DNA from: Pagrus major
Lineage: Eukaryota; Chordata; Actinopteri; Spariformes; Sparidae
Assembly (NCBI RefSeq): GCF_040436345.1
Contig: NC_133232.1
Location: 34,135,765 to 34,199,764 of the forward strand
DNA length: 64,000 nucleotides
Direction of reading: 5' to 3'
A program made the translations under genes and the position numbers. Under the pieces are notes generated by a model, which was not told where the DNA came from, ran no database searches, and saw only the letters and a program-made list of their open reading frames with translations. The stretch's first letter is position 1, and the number at the start of each line of letters is the position of its first letter. Positions 49,600 through 63,300 of this stretch are shown here, one piece after another.

Positions 49600-50478
49600 G
49601 AACAAACAGACAACAAACATTTTTTTGTACATTTTTAGTGTTTTTTACAAAAACAGTTTTTTCTGTATTGAACTAATATCTCAATTACACAAAGGAATAC
49701 AAATTACTTTCAGATTTGATATACTGTACACTACAGGTTAAAATCCTGTCAATAAATATATTCTTTGTCTTCAGGAAAACAACCGTGATGTCTCTGTAAA
49801 CATGTTTTGAATTTGGCGTAGTTTAGAGGACCGAACATCTATTTCTCTGTCTGACTCACATTTATCACTTCTTCTGCCAGTGGAAAAATATTGAGGCATC
49901 TTGTTTTCCTCTGTGCCCGAGCTGATATTATGTTGGGATTTGAGATCTTAAGTATAATTTATATGCATTTATTTCCAAATCCACTAAATGAAAGCTGCTG
50001 GGACTTCTAATCCACCGTGGGGAAAAAAATGTCTGTGATCGCTAGAAATGTCAATTCAAAACCCAATTATAATGTGAGAATGTGTTCGGTTAATGGCCGT
50101 GTTTAAAGCAGCATTGTTCTCTCCCCCAGACAATTTTGATAATCTGCCAAAACCAAATTGGTGTCTAATAGCTATTTTGCCAAACTACACCTCAGTAGTA
50201 CTGTCAGATCTATCAGTGTGACTTGAGGATGAGACTTTTTTTGTTGTGTGATTCTCCAAATTTAAAAGTCAGTCAATCAATCAGTACATTTCCACAGAAA
50301 GAGAGCACGACCAGGGAGAAAGGAAGGGAGTTCATCATATTTATGCCTCGTGAGAAAACACCGCGGACCTTTTGCTGTTGTTTCTCCGTCTACGTCCTTT
50401 CCTCCCTTTCCTGGCTTTCCTCTCTTTCTTCTCTCTCTTCTCCTTCCTCTCTTTCTTCTCCCTCCGTTCCTGGCTTAG

Positions 50479-50657
50479 TCATAAACAGTTGTCCGGGAAG
50501 CACTTCCTCTCTTCCTCCAGCAGGGGGCAGACTGCTCCATTGTTGGCTGGGTGCATTAGGATGTAGCGTGTGCGGTGCTGCACGCCTGAGTCTCCACACT
50601 TGCCTTTGCACAAGCCCCAAGGAGACCACACTGACACCTCACAGTCCAGAGGGGTAT
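50479..50657 (-). CDS. spon2: spon2 terminal exon (thrombospondin type 1 repeat)
   Basis: 179 nt encoding [20 protein letters not shown] through FPDNCL, with TGA at 50481-50479. The intron before it is about 2.4 kb. Confidence 0.95.
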
Positions 50658-53600
50658 CTGGAAGGAGAGGAGGGCATTGTTATCGCATTAATACTCATTT
50701 TTGATTTATTCGAGTTATTGCTACAGTCTGACCTCTTTTTCCAATATACTGTATTTATTGTCTGGAACGGGCAAAAGGTTGACATTTGTGAGTGGATATT
50801 ATAGTTTAGATGAAAAGGAGAGGAATAAGTCTTACTAGGGAAAATCGCTGCTCTTCAACCCTTATTTGTCTTTAAGATAATGAATCTAACAGTGTCATGC
50901 TGTGCGTGCAGCTTTTTATGAACCCATTGCTTCTCGTCATAGATTCTTGCCCTGCTTGTGCTGCTGGGGTTACATTTCAGTGTGAATTTTTTACCCTTCA
51001 TTTATTGAGTGATTTTTTTTTTGGTGACTGTGCATGCTTTTTGTCAACATAGCCCTGCCTGGCAGTAAACAGTGCTACCACTTAATGAGACAGTTACAGC
51101 AGATGGGGATTTAGAGCCTTGCACCTGAAATGGAAGAAATGGAAGGAGCTGCCATTGTTTGCCATTATTGGACAGGGACAGTAAAGAGACAGAAAGGGAA
51201 TAAGAAGAGAAAGGGGTGAGACATGCAATAAAGGTCGACTGCTGGAATCAAACCAGCAACAGTTGCGACTGTGGCAGGTGCTGTAACCCTTCAGGTACCA
51301 AGCGGCCTTTTCAACCACTTTCTCCAACATCATGAACTTGTGAGCAACCTCAGTCAACCTTATTGGGAGCTTGTGTGCAGCTGATATGTATCACAGACTT
51401 AGTTGTAGGTGAAAGAGTAGAAAAGCAGAAGGATGGGAGGCGGAACGGAAGCTTCATGGATGTACAGCCGGATGGAGAGATGGAACAAGCACGTCAAAAC
51501 TCCCTTAGTCTCGTGTGTCCGTTAAGGACGGAGGGAAGCATGAAGTGATAATAATAATGCCACAAGCTGAGTTATCTTATTTTACATTTTCACAGATAAA
51601 GTCTTGAGCAAGTGATTGCTAATCTATAACTAAAGTTGTCGTTTAATCCTCAAGCAGAATGAAAGCAGAAAGAGATGGTGGGATTAATGGAGGGAGGGAA
51701 GGATAAACAGATGGAGGGGTAGGACGGAGCATTGGGATCAAGGCAGGAAACCCCAACAGATTCTTGGCCCCTCGTTGTTGTTTGTTGACGGGTTGTCAGG
51801 GGAACGACTTTCAGTCTGATGCTGAGTCAAACTTTTACGGTCACCATGAACCCTGAGTCTGATTACTGCACTGTCAGCTCTACCAGGCTGACACGCTATA
51901 TGTTCCTGGTCAAGTCATCTGTTAGACTTTCTGTGGTGAACTGTGTTTTTATTAAAGGTTATTTTATCCTCCTTCTCATATTGGAGAACATCAGTCACAC
52001 AGACAGGTTGTTTGACTGCTGCATTGGTAGGTTTACTTGTAGTCTGACACACTCTTCGTCTTTATTTTTCCAAGATGCCTAATCTTCCATGCTGTTGGGC
52101 TTTTTTACTGCTACCACTAATCTGTACAACAGGGAGTCATAAATTTAACAGTCTGAGAACCAACATTAAGTAAAGCCAGCTTCACCTTCAAGATCCAGCT
52201 CTTGTTAAAACATACGTGTCTGCATCCTATTTGGGTCACGACCCAAAAGTTGCCTTACATAATTTCGACATAGTTTTCTTTAAATGCTCTCACTTTCTCA
52301 TTCTCTCGTCCTTATATTGTTCCACTGGATGCCAGATGTGCCAGTGGTATTTTCTGATGCTCAACCTCACTTGGCTTCTCTGGTTTTGGTTGGAAGTAAT
52401 TTAGTTTGTGTGGGGCCTGTAATGGCTCCCAAATGCTTTCATTTGAGTCAGCAAAAGACCCAAACTCCTAGCATCCTGACAAATCCTGCATTTGTGTTTC
52501 CATTCAGTCACCTCAAGTGGAATGGAGAAAGCCAGCTTTGGATAGGAATGAGAGATGCAAACCTCGACTTCACACGTGTGTCGGGAGTTTTCCAGTTTTC
52601 CTTCCTTGTAAAATATTTACAAAAAACTATTTCTTGAATGTTTAAAATCGTTTACGTTTGCTAGCTCATAGTTGTCTTCCTCTCTGCCTTCCTGGTGCAT
52701 TCCCTGAATGTCACCTGTTGTTGGTCGATGGGAAAATTTAAACTGGCAGGATTTCATATAGAAAACACTGTGTAAATGTACGTGTGCATCCTTGTGAGAT
52801 GGGAGATAAAAACAAACAGCTTGCGAATGTTTAAATCGTTGTTAACTCCTATCTGTTAGTGTTATAAACTTTTATGCAGTGTTTTGACAATGTCTTTAAA
52901 AACATTTATCGGCTTCTTCAGCCGGACTTCCTCGATCGTATTTCATTGTCTCACTGCTACCTGCTCCGTACTGATGCTATCATGTGAGTGCTAATGTACC
53001 AAACTTTGTCCCGTGAGTATTTAAGTTCTTTAGACTTACTTATGAGCGTGTCCTCAATCTCATTTCCTGTAGGCAGTTGGTTGGACTGGGTGGGCTCCAC
53101 AGGCAGGCTGATGATCTGATTGGTCTTCTTTATCTTGGTCAGCATCACCTTGGCAATGGGAGGCAGGTGCTTCAGGCGAGGGTAGAAAAAGGAGTTGGCA
53201 GGGTGGCTAGGGAAGGAAGACGTGATCTATAGAGGGGAAACGGACAAAGAATAACAATCAATACATTGCTGGAGTGAAAGGAAGCATCAACCATTATTGT
53301 GACATCCTTTTAATTAAGTCAAAGGGATAAATGATTTTTGGCAAATAAGATGCTCATCTCACTGATTTTCAGGTGATAATATTCATAGTTTATACTGCTA
53401 TAAGGTTAACAACACATTCAAGACATTTGTTTTATCTTCTGTTGTCAAATTGATTTGATTTTGCTTCTTCATGTACAACAGAATGATTATAAAACATTGT
53501 TCTCCTCTTTGGCAATGCTGGTTTTATCGAACAACATTAAGCTCACATCCTCATTCACATGATATGCGATCTTTGGCTTTGGATCGATGGATGTTGCATT

Positions 53601-56439
53601 TGGCTGCGGGCTGACCTACCTGTGAGATTCTGTCCTGCGGGATGGTCTCGAAGTTGGGAGAAGAGAACGTGAACCCGCTGTCAGTTCCTGCATCGTATGG
53701 GAAAAGCTCCAGCGAAACGTTGTCTTTCCAGTGGTCGCCGTCACACAGGTCAACACTGTCGACGCCCACAAACCAGTCCGGGCTTGGAACGATACGCACG
53801 ATAAACGACAGCTGCAGATAGAGAGGAGGAAGTAGAGCGTGGGGAGGGAGATGGAGCGTAGAGAGAGAAAAAAGAGAAAGAGAGGGAAATGAGGAGGTGG
53901 GTCGGAGTAAGAGATGAAGATGAGAAGAAAAAGACATGGGTGGGAAAGAGAATGTAAAAGGGTTGTTATTTTATGTCACCATAAATCATGTATAGTGTGG
54001 AAAACTGTTTAGCTTGGATAGTGGGTTAAAAACACAAAGGACAGAGTGGGTAGTTGTGCTCCGGGATTTAATCTTTTTTCCATTTACATTCAGTAAATGA
54101 CAGCTATAATGCACTTTGTTGCACATTCATATTTATCAGTAATTTATGCACTTGATTTAACCTTTACGACACCAAAGGGACTAAAATAAACACTTGAATT
54201 CTTTTGGAAGATCTGGTACAAGGAGGACTTTTTATTATCTTGTTTTTATTATCTTGTGCAAGTGGCAAGTACTCAACTGATTTAGCACTGCTTTCCTACA
54301 GCAGTGTGGGACTCATGATGGACGGTTTTAAAATGTCCAAATCGATGCATCGGAAGTAGAGATGTATATTTTTATGCCACATATTCTTCGTCAAAACCTG
54401 GCACCTACGTTTCCCGCAATGCAACTCAACAGCCGACAGCTTGATGAGAGATTTGGCTGTGTTTCACTAGCAGTGGCCACTAGCCTCACGCAGACATCAG
54501 GGGCAGGTTACACACCGCCAAATAGTCTTCAGCCCCAACTGATGGTGACTCAGGTGACATCACTTGGGTTAGTTTATCAGACTATGTGCAGCGCTGTCTG
54601 TGACGTTCCCCTTTAAATCAACCATATGTGGTCTGTATATCATACGATAATGTATTTCACTGTGCTGTGCTCAGTTAGAAGCATGTATAATCACTGTAGG
54701 GATTCATAGTCCAATAAGTCATCCACCTCCCCAAACATGTGGGGTTACTTCAGCAGCAATGGTTTTGAGTCAGTGAGCATCTTCTTTACGACTTATTTCT
54801 CCAACTGGCGTTTTTCCATTTGTCTCACTTTCAGGACATGACTCTTGTCAAACATTGTGTTTGGTCAGATGCGTCTTCGACTTAATGATCTACCCAGACA
54901 CTCGCCAGCAGGAAGTTTAACAGGCAACTCCTGCAGAGTTTTACATAATTCGTAAAGCCGTAAATTCATCTTGCTGCGTTTTCGGAAGATGTCTTTAGGG
55001 TGCAGCGTATGGAAAGAACAGCCTGGAGCTGGTTTTATAGAAGTATTAACTGTTTTGCTGCATCAGCCTAGTTATGTTGTAAAAAGGCATAATGCAGCTC
55101 TTTCTTATAATGAAGTACTTTTTATGATCAATAATTAGCAGGAGTATGGCAACTTATTACTTGGCTAAAAAGACACTTGGGGCATTAACGTAACATTTTT
55201 TATAACCCTGGTCTCAGTTTTATAGTGTTGGCTGTTAGAGTCGTGAGGACATGCCCCATGGAAATAACTTCACAGAGTTTAAAAGGGAAACCACGCCACT
55301 GATCCAGTGTAACCTAGGAATGTAAAATACTTACTTGAACAGTGAATAAATATAATGCTACACTCCTCAACAACAGTAAGTATCGTAGGTCAAAATGTGC
55401 CTGTTGGGAACTTGTGAAATTGATGTTTACTTCTATTTTCACTTCTAAGTAATAAATTAATCAGGTCAAGCTGGAAATCTGCATCCATCTATGTGCTTGA
55501 TTAAAAGACTGAGTGACTGATGGCTAAAGCTGCGTATGAAGATAAGGAAAAACTATCCTTGATCTTTGCAAGAGCTATGATTTTAATTTCATTTTCATTT
55601 TAAATCCCTGGGCTAAGCAAAACATGGCACCACCTTTATATATGATATTAACCCATCACCCGTCAGAAAAAGGTCTCTGATATACTAAATTTCATGACTC
55701 AGACTGAAGAAAACCAGGTGCTGAGTGACTTACATAGGAGTGCCTGGCGAAGACCTCGAACTCTGTATTCATCTGGCCCGTGCCTCCCACAACAGCGGGA
55801 GCGGAGAGGATCCCATAAACGCTCTGGATGCGTTCGCCGGCCGCCTCGACTTCCTTCATGAGCGTCCAGGCCTCGCCTTTCTCCGCAAACTCCCTCACTC
55901 CGTTGCTGGCAAACTCATTACGCTGCCAGATGTGATAGTCGGTGCTGTGAGTCACCCCTGACAGCAGAGAGAGAGGGAGAGGAAGTTAGTTGTTGCAACA
56001 GGTTGTAGTCCGCAGTTATCAGAGGTTAATATAAACTGTATGGACTCACAAATCAGTAGTATTCAGTTGGAGACATGCCATGCCATGTCATTTTGCCGGT
56101 ATTCTTACCAATAAGGGCTTTCTCTGTATGTAGTTTTCTACTTTACACTCTACACCTTCTACCAATACTGTGACCAATGAGAGTACAGCTTGCTGTGGAC
56201 TTACCAATAATGTTTGACCACTGTGCAGGTGGACGGTACACAGGATACTGTTTAGGGAAGGCTGCCTGCGACCACTTGCCAGTAAACGTTAACCTGTACT
56301 GAGCAGTTTCTGAGGCTGTACACATGGGGACGTCCGTAGGAACGGGCATTGAATGAACGCCTTGGCCTAGTGTCAGCATCATGAGGATCAGGCGGTAGAG
56401 TGCCTCACTGATGGAGAGGATTTTCCCTGCGGTGTCCAT
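50479..56439 (-). CDS. spon2: spon2, spondin 2 / mindin (complete coding region, 5 coding exons, 338 aa)
   Basis: Secreted matrix protein that in mammals acts as a pattern-recognition molecule and integrin ligand. Coding exons in transcript order: 56439-56205, 55957-55734, 53811-53620, 53226-53040, 50657-50479; 1017 nt, exactly 339 codons with stop. A signal peptide covers about 1-31. The spondin N domain (about 40-250) includes [73 protein letters not shown] and [15 protein letters not shown]-terminal thrombospondin type 1 repeat (about 285-337) has WSPWG and the cysteine pattern ending CFPDNC. Length is close to the 331 aa I recall for human mindin. Teleosts may carry two copies; which one this is cannot be told here. 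Confidence 0.95.
51110..51320. repeat. probable SINE-like interspersed repeat in the last spon2 intron
   Basis: GACATGCAATAAAGGTC, followed by TGGAATCAAACCAGCAAC and CTGTAACCCTTCAGGTACC, resembles a common fish repeat with a tRNA-like antisense B box (recalled GGAATCGAACC type). Only one copy is present here. Confidence 0.4.
53040..53226 (-). CDS. spon2: spon2 exon (spondin N end, linker)
   Basis: 187 nt encoding [19 protein letters not shown] and a basic, variable linker ending EIEDTLI. Acceptor ctatag, donor TAA/GTAAGT. Confidence 0.94.
53620..53811 (-). CDS. spon2: spon2 exon (spondin N core)
   Basis: 192 nt, phase 0 at both ends, encoding [19 protein letters not shown] and the acidic LCDGDHW. 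NVS is a possible N-glycosylation site. Acceptor ctgcag, donor CAG/GTAGGT. Confidence 0.95.
55734..55957 (-). CDS. spon2: spon2 exon (spondin N)
   Basis: 224 nt encoding [20 protein letters not shown] through FEVFARHSY. Acceptor gctgtcag, donor TAT/GTAAGT. Confidence 0.94.
56205..56439 (-). CDS. spon2: spon2 first coding exon (signal peptide, spondin N start)
   Basis: ATG at 56439-56437 follows acceptor ccttcag (exon begins at 56475, with 36 nt of 5' UTR). Encodes the leader and [18 protein letters not shown]; donor TTG/GTAAGT. Confidence 0.92.
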
Positions 56440-57789
56440 GATATTGAGGGCTGATTTGGGGGATGGACAAAGGACCTGAAGGACAAAGAAAGGAGAAAAG
56501 TCACTAGTTACGTTTTTATCAAGATGAGTCATCCAGCTGCAGTTGTGTACAGGTGTAATTGTGACACACTACACACTTTTCATGCTGTCTGCTCTGCTGT
56601 TGCTACATCCCAAGAAATCTGGCTTCAGCTTCTTCTCCATTTTTGTACACTTGCGCTGCCTTTGTGAAGCCTTGCAGCTGTCTGATTTGACATCTCTGCT
56701 TCGAGTTGTCCTTTTCCTGTCAGAGCTGGTACATGACAAGAATGACAAGGAGAGCTGCTGAAAGGGCAAAGCGTCTGGCTGCAGCACCAGTGTCGAGTTT
56801 AAAAAGTGGGGCAGCTGAGTCAGAGGGGAAATTTTTCACTTAAACCGTCTCCGCTGATTCTTTCCACTGTTTGACGTGTAAACCCAGTAAAGCTGTGAAG
56901 GATTGGCAGGAGAAGATCTTGTAGATGCACATTGTGAACGTTTGTTTCTTGTTGTTGCTGTAGTTACAGCTTGGTGAGCTCCACATTCCTGCGCTGAATA
57001 TATTATTTAGAAGAATAAAGCTGTGCCAACTGCCTTTCATCATATCATCCTCACTAACTTGTGTAATGTTCCAGAGAGGGAGCAGCAACCTGGCACTCGT
57101 CCTGCAGCCTCCCTGAACTCTTTCAATGACTCAATGAGTCCTTTTCTTTTAACATTTTAATTACATTTTTTTTATTTTTCATGAATATATGTCGGCAATC
57201 TGTGGTTAATGAAGAGTCCTGTGGCTAAATGTCCCCCTGTGGGACATGCATTCATTTTCTATGAAGCACATCCTGGCTTCAGAGGCAAATAAACAGCATG
57301 CACATAGAGTTTTATGCAGTTTTAGTGTATTGCTTATTCAAGTAGATCATATAGTGGATTGATGGTATAGTGGATTCTGCTGAATGTAGAGTTAATAGAT
57401 GTGAGGTTCTCACAAAAATTTGTTCTGAGTCATTTTAAAATTTTGATTAGATGAAAGTTCGGCTGCTGCAATTTACATATTTTCACGAAAGCAGAGCAGG
57501 ATGTCTTTGCACTAACTCTTTGTTAGTATAATACACTGCATCCACATCAAATCTTTGACATCCACCCGTCCTTGTCAGGTGTTTGCTTGTATCTGAATTA
57601 ATGTTTTGCCTAAATGCGATTGCATAGACTTCCGTTGTTACAGAAATAATTTCCAGTTGTTATACATGCATATCCTTCTATAATAGAGCTGTCATTTCTA
57701 TTAATTTGCGCAGACCGATGAATGCAGTCTTACAAAATTAAGCATCTCTGTACTGAACCGGATGAAGATGTGGTGCAGAAACTACTCAC

Positions 57790-57910
57790 TGATTTTTGCT
57801 CAGAGTCCAGATGAATGAAGGGCTGCAGCAGATGAGTGGAGAGGAGGGCTGGTGGTGAGGAGAAGGGGAGAGGAGAGCGGTGGATTGTGGCTGTCGGGAA
57901 GACTGACTGC
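57790..57910 (-). other. spon2: probable spon2 first non-coding exon
   Basis: On the - strand a segment ends at donor ATCA/GTGAGT (57790) and would join the acceptor at 56476. Its start is set by a TATA-like box about 30 nt upstream. No coding sense is seen. RNA evidence is needed. Confidence 0.4.
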
Positions 57911-57932
57911 GAGACTCCAAGTCCTCTTTCAG

Positions 57933-57941
57933 CTATTTATG
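57933..57941 (-). promoter_or_regulatory. TATA-like box of the probable spon2 promoter
   Basis: CATAAATAG on the - strand, with an initiator-like TCAGTC about 30 nt downstream and then the putative first exon. Confidence 0.4.
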
Positions 57942-58727
57942 TCTTCCAAGAGGTTCACCCCTTTCCCTCCTTTCCCTTTTCTTCCCCCTCCTTCCCTCTT
58001 TTGCTCCACTCCCCTCTTCAACTTGCTTCACTTTTCTTTCAATACTTTCTATCTGCTTGTCAATGACTTCCCTGCCCCCTTCCTGGCCTTTGACTTTGGC
58101 TCTCCCTCCTCCACTCTCCTCCTCCTCTCTCTCCCACTCTTTTTAAGTATCCCATTAACTGGCTAATGTGTTCAGCAGTTCTAGATGCACAGCCAGGGGT
58201 CGTGTGCAACTCTGTGGGTAGGGTGTCATTTCACAGTGTGATGCTGTGGGTCTCTACAAATATGACTAATGAGGCTAATAATGTATTTCTAGATTTCTCC
58301 AAATGTCTCTTGGTCACGTTTTTGAATTGCAGCTGAGCTGCTAGATCCAATCCCACTACTGCTTTTTTACTCATGTAGGACGTTATATTGCCTGTGTCAC
58401 AGTCAATTTGCATAACTACTTTGATGTGTTTTTCAGGGCCTCTTAAAAGCCGGCGAGCTAAAGCATCAGCCAGCAAAATGTCGAGGAATTACAGGCTTTA
58501 AGCCACAAAGAGTCGATGTGTTTGAAGGCACTGGGTCAGAGATTAGCAGACAGCTTATACCTTCAGCACTTTAATATACCTTCCTTTTTTTGCAGCAGAC
58601 TATTGAGGTGTGTAGTACTACTGAACCTCGATTTGTATGCATCATTTCTCAACTTCCTGGCAGCATTTTCTGTCATTCAGTCAGTGTCTTGTAACAAAGT
58701 ACACAGTTGTTACGTTGTAATGCAATT

Positions 58728-58925
58728 ATGGCTGTAACTAATCATTATTCTCCTTATCGATCGACCAACAAATGTCTTTGTTTGCCTAAAAAATGTAAGA
58801 CAGTCACAAAAGATGCCTATCACAGTCTTCCAGAGCTGGAAGTGACAGTAACAACCAATAGTCCAAAACCCAAAGATTTTCTATTACACAGATATTAATC
58901 AGAGCAAATATTTCCTGGAAACCAG
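58728..58925. repeat. diverged fragment of a GGCTG(C/T)AAC-type hAT repeat
   Basis: Starts TGGCTGTAACTAATCATTAT and holds a CCAAAACCCAAAGATTTTCT segment recalled from the same teleost family as 15160-15440. The 3' end is not recognisable. Confidence 0.45.
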
Positions 58926-60043
58926 ATGAATCCGTGGGTTTCATTTCAGATACGTCCCATTCACACAGATTTCCTTGTGTCCTGATTTGTGACTGGCCAG
59001 TCACAACCATTTATCTAATATGGGAGGGGTTCGATATGAAGTGTTACTGGTCCAGATTTGAAAAGTCAAATGTCGCATAGCCCTCAATGCTTTAATTGGG
59101 TTTAGGATGGACCTAAAACCAATTTGTTTGTCAAATTGTGTCCAGAGGCATCTTGGTCTGTGCCTGTTGATCACGGCCCTTGGAAATTGAAAATGAACTG
59201 AGAGGTTCCAGACTAATACGCAGTTTTGAAACTAGCAAATCTAGTTTTTTAATCAACCAATCATTCTACATCTAAAATATGGACATGTCTTTGGTGGTGA
59301 TGCAATGAACACGAATAGCATTTGAGATTTGACAGTTGGTTTCTGAAAAGAGTTATTTACGAGCTACATTATGAAGATAAATAATAAGACAATTAGCTTA
59401 TAGATTATAGATTAGATTATAGAGAAAAGATGAATATGACTTGACTGTAATTTCTTGAATTGAAAAGGCTGCGTTTCATCTGCTGACTATAAAATAAAAC
59501 ATTCAAGCTTCTGAAGCCGTCGCTCCCTGCTGTTCAGAAGACATTTTCTCATTTGCATGTCAAGTTTTGATTTCTCACCTCTGTGTACAGATATGTCCCA
59601 CCAGTGACAACACTTCATGGTGAAGTTTAATATGTGGTAATTAAATGTCTCATTTAGTAGAAGACTTCTTCTTCTACTAAATGACACACTCTCTTTGCGT
59701 AATGCGTTCAATTATCACCACATAATCAACAGATGTTGATCTTTTGAGCTTTAATATCGATCACCTGTCACACATTTTTACACATTTTCCTCAAATGAAC
59801 AAATAAAATACTGTAAATGAACTCGCAAAAACAAACAGAGCTACAAACATGAGGTGTTTGTGGTCACGTTTACATTATAAAACTCTGGTTAAGACTGGAC
59901 ATGAACAGACGCTGCAGTGTCTCTCAGTGTTTTACAGTGTGTGATGTGAGTCTACCACACCTACAGGCGGCCGTGATAACAGCTGCTGTTTTCTTCTGCA
60001 TCCTGTGGTGTGTGTCCTTAGTCTCTCAGCCAGGTTATAGAAG

Positions 60044-60045
<2 letters not shown>

Positions 60046-60098
<53 letters not shown>

Positions 60099-60266
60099 TG
60101 TATGTGTGGAGGTTGGGGGTGTGTGGTACTTGACTTACTGAACCTGGCGGAGGCAGGCAGCTCTCCACACACTCGCGTGCAAATGCACAAATGTGCCAGG
60201 ATGCTGAATCAGCCCACATCTAATGATTTCCATGTGGTCACGTTTCTTACAAACACAAACACACAC

Positions 60267-60308
<42 letters not shown>
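60046..60308. repeat. (TG)n and (AC)n inverted pair
   Basis: TG run at 60046-60097 and AC run at 60269-60308, about 170 bp apart and mutually complementary. Confidence 0.95.
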
Positions 60309-60312
<4 letters not shown>

Positions 60313-63300
60313 CAGTTGCCCCCGCTCAACCTCTCAGTTTCCAGAATTTATTGTTTGGACTGTAGAGTCCAGTCTGCTTGCAGTCAGTGGCATTTAAAAA
60401 GGGAAAGTTAACTCATCACCACCATCATAACTCTTGCACTCTGAACAGTGCTGCACTGTATTCAGTTTTATCGAGGGGCGTAGAGCAAAAATGAGAGAAA
60501 GTAGAAGTATGAGGTGGGTGGTTTTCAGATCTGGTCCCTGGGACAAAGAGTACGCCTGGCTTATTCAAAAAGTGGATTCACAGGTACCATATGTACATGG
60601 TGTGCACCTTAGCACGACGTGTCATCACTTTATTTTAACATGCATATTATATTATCACACCTTAAAAAGCAGCAGGCTGCCATACTCACTCGACAGACCG
60701 TCCTTTATATTGCCCCGTCTGTAGACATCCTCACTGCTGCAGTGTCATGGATCAAGCCCCTGAATGTAAACCAGCTCCTGGTCTGTTGCTCTGTTTCAGA
60801 CCTCTGGCCTTTTACCTCCCCTAGAGGCTGAATTGTCCCACAGGGATCTATTAAGTATCAAGGTATTATGAATAGTAGTAATAGTAGTAGTAGTAGGTAT
60901 CTTAGTGATAGTCTCCATTCAAGGTCCAGTTACAAAGTTCTTCTGTAACTTCCAGTGAGATGAAATCTGCTCATTTGTCCATTTTTTGGCTGAGCTGATC
61001 TTTATTGTCGACCTTGATCTCATCTCAAAGTCCATTTACTCACTTGGAGCCCTAACATAGACATTTTTGAAACCTCGCTGCCTGAATGTGAGAGAAAATG
61101 GACTTTATATGCTGAAGTCACACTTCAGTACAGCTTTATGCCTTATCCTCTGTTATTGTTGGTGGAGATTCTTGTTCATCCAGACACAGATGTGACAGAC
61201 TCTCTCACACATACTTTGTCTGTGGCCCGTTGTGTTATTGCATTTTTGCCTCTGCTGTTGCTGTGGCAACTTCACGGATGAACAACAGCATATTTTTACA
61301 AGCTGTGACAGCGTCGGGCCACATTTGTGATCCTGGAGACTTCTATTGTAGCGAGAACTATCACAGAAGTTGAGTTTTTGAAGTGTTTATGAAAATGATG
61401 ACCGAGTTCAAAGATCGGTCTCATGTAACAATGTAGCAGTCACTACTGAGTACTCATGGGTCACAGCGTGAAAGTGTTGACGGGCATCGCAGCCTTTATG
61501 ATCCCATCACAAGAAGTCTGCAGTTGCTTTATGTTTTCAGCATATGCAGTGTAAAGTGTAAAGTGACTACAGGTCTTGATGTATAAACTAGCTGCCACCG
61601 GTCTGTGTCAGAGATGATAGTGTGTTTGTGTTGGAAAACCACCAGTCGCGTGTTGTTTGAAAGGAAGCTGTAATACCCCGGGAGAGGAGAGTCTGAGAGA
61701 ATATAGGTCAGGAAACACCACGAGGACCTGAGGCCAAAGAGGCGACTGTGGCACGTGTCTGCTGCAACTGTGCTGGGAGTTGCGGATGTGGGTATATATT
61801 GAGGTGGGGAGCTGGGAGTACTGCCAGCATCTATATATTTCAGTGGTAATTAGGGTGATATATGAGTAGAATAAGTCTGGCTGTCAAACAGGCTTCTTAG
61901 TGTGTTTAAACCAGGGAGTTAAGTTCAGTGTAGTAGTTGTATTCATCATGGTCTCAATGCTGTTTAAGTGATACATAAAGGTTTTATCTTCCTGAAGCAG
62001 TAAGAAATGATCATCGTCACAATGTGGAAGTGTTGTTAGCATGAGACAAAACTGACTTAACAAGCACATCTGTAACCAATTTCTGACACATACTTTCTGA
62101 CCAGACGTTTCTGGATGTTCGTGTTAATCAATTCACATTTAATTTAAAAGCTAACTATGACAGTATGAAAGTTAGCTATAATGTACAGTAAGACACACAC
62201 AAAAAACAGTAATGATGCCGTCACGTTGTGGTCCAAAGTTGTATTTTTTGACCGAATAAATTACAGGTTGTATTTGAATATATATAGTGTGGTTTAGAAA
62301 TTTAGGCCTAGACCAAATTATGACAAAAGGGCTTTTTGTATGATAAAATTATAATTATTACGATATTCTTATCGTAATATAAGATATCTATACGATATAA
62401 TTTCTAAAACTACTTATGGTTCAAACTCGTTGAATTTGTCACAAGGAACAAAGAAACATTTTGAATTTTTGCAAAGGCAGACAGGAATAAGATATCTCTC
62501 GGCTGAAGAGCTGCAGGCAACAACCTCTTCCTGCAATCTGTCAGAGCTATCACACCTCTTACACTAGATTGTGGGTGATAATGGCATCTTAGAAAAAAAT
62601 GTCAATTATTGACTTTCAATAACATCACATGAGAAACCCTTAGCCCACTGTTTGAGTGGTTGCACTGTAAAAGATACACCAGCTGTACCTCTTCTGTTGC
62701 ATTTCTGACACAATAGCGGCGCAGCTGCTAAAGGCAAGTTTGCTGCGGCCAGCTGTTAATACCCGTTTTACATCCAAAAGAACCGTTGGGACTCCCACTC
62801 GCCGTTACTCCCAATAACCACATGTGTTGCCAGATCAAGGAGAGCTTAAATCTTATATAACTTGAGCAAAATTAGATTCCATTTACTGCTCTCTTTAGAA
62901 ACATTTCTGATGTCAACAAATCTGCAAAGGATTTGACAGTGTGATAAAAGATCTGTTTGGGATCAGCTTCCTGTGTTTTTGAATTTGGTGATGAGTTGAG
63001 ATCAGTGCTAACTGGTTGGTTGGGTGGAAAGTAAGTTTTATGAGTAGTCACTGTTAAGGCACTGGAAGGTGCAGAGCCAACAGGAACTGATTCAAGTGTC
63101 CATCCATATCAGCAAGATTTTGAAAGAAATGAACAATATAGTAGCTGCAGTCAGCATATATACATTAATATGATTTGGTTCTGTGGAGCCTCCAACACAA
63201 CACAGAAAAATAACAAACATACATTGAAGATGGCTTGAGGATGCACTGCTGTCGGGCTGCTCGGGGTGTTTCATCCTCGATACCTGAATCAACCAGTTCA

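Noticed and set aside
50223..50804. 193-residue open frame on the + strand
   Set aside because: Antisense to the spon2 terminal exon and its purine-rich 3' UTR; Ser/Leu-rich from a pyrimidine tract.
53551..53937. Single 128-residue frame on the - strand containing spon2 sequence
   Set aside because: Only 53620-53811 is exon; the N-terminal Ser/Leu-rich part is intron read-through before the acceptor.
59901..60365. 154-residue open frame through TG/CA repeats
   Set aside because: Mostly Val-Cys and His-Thr runs created by microsatellites.
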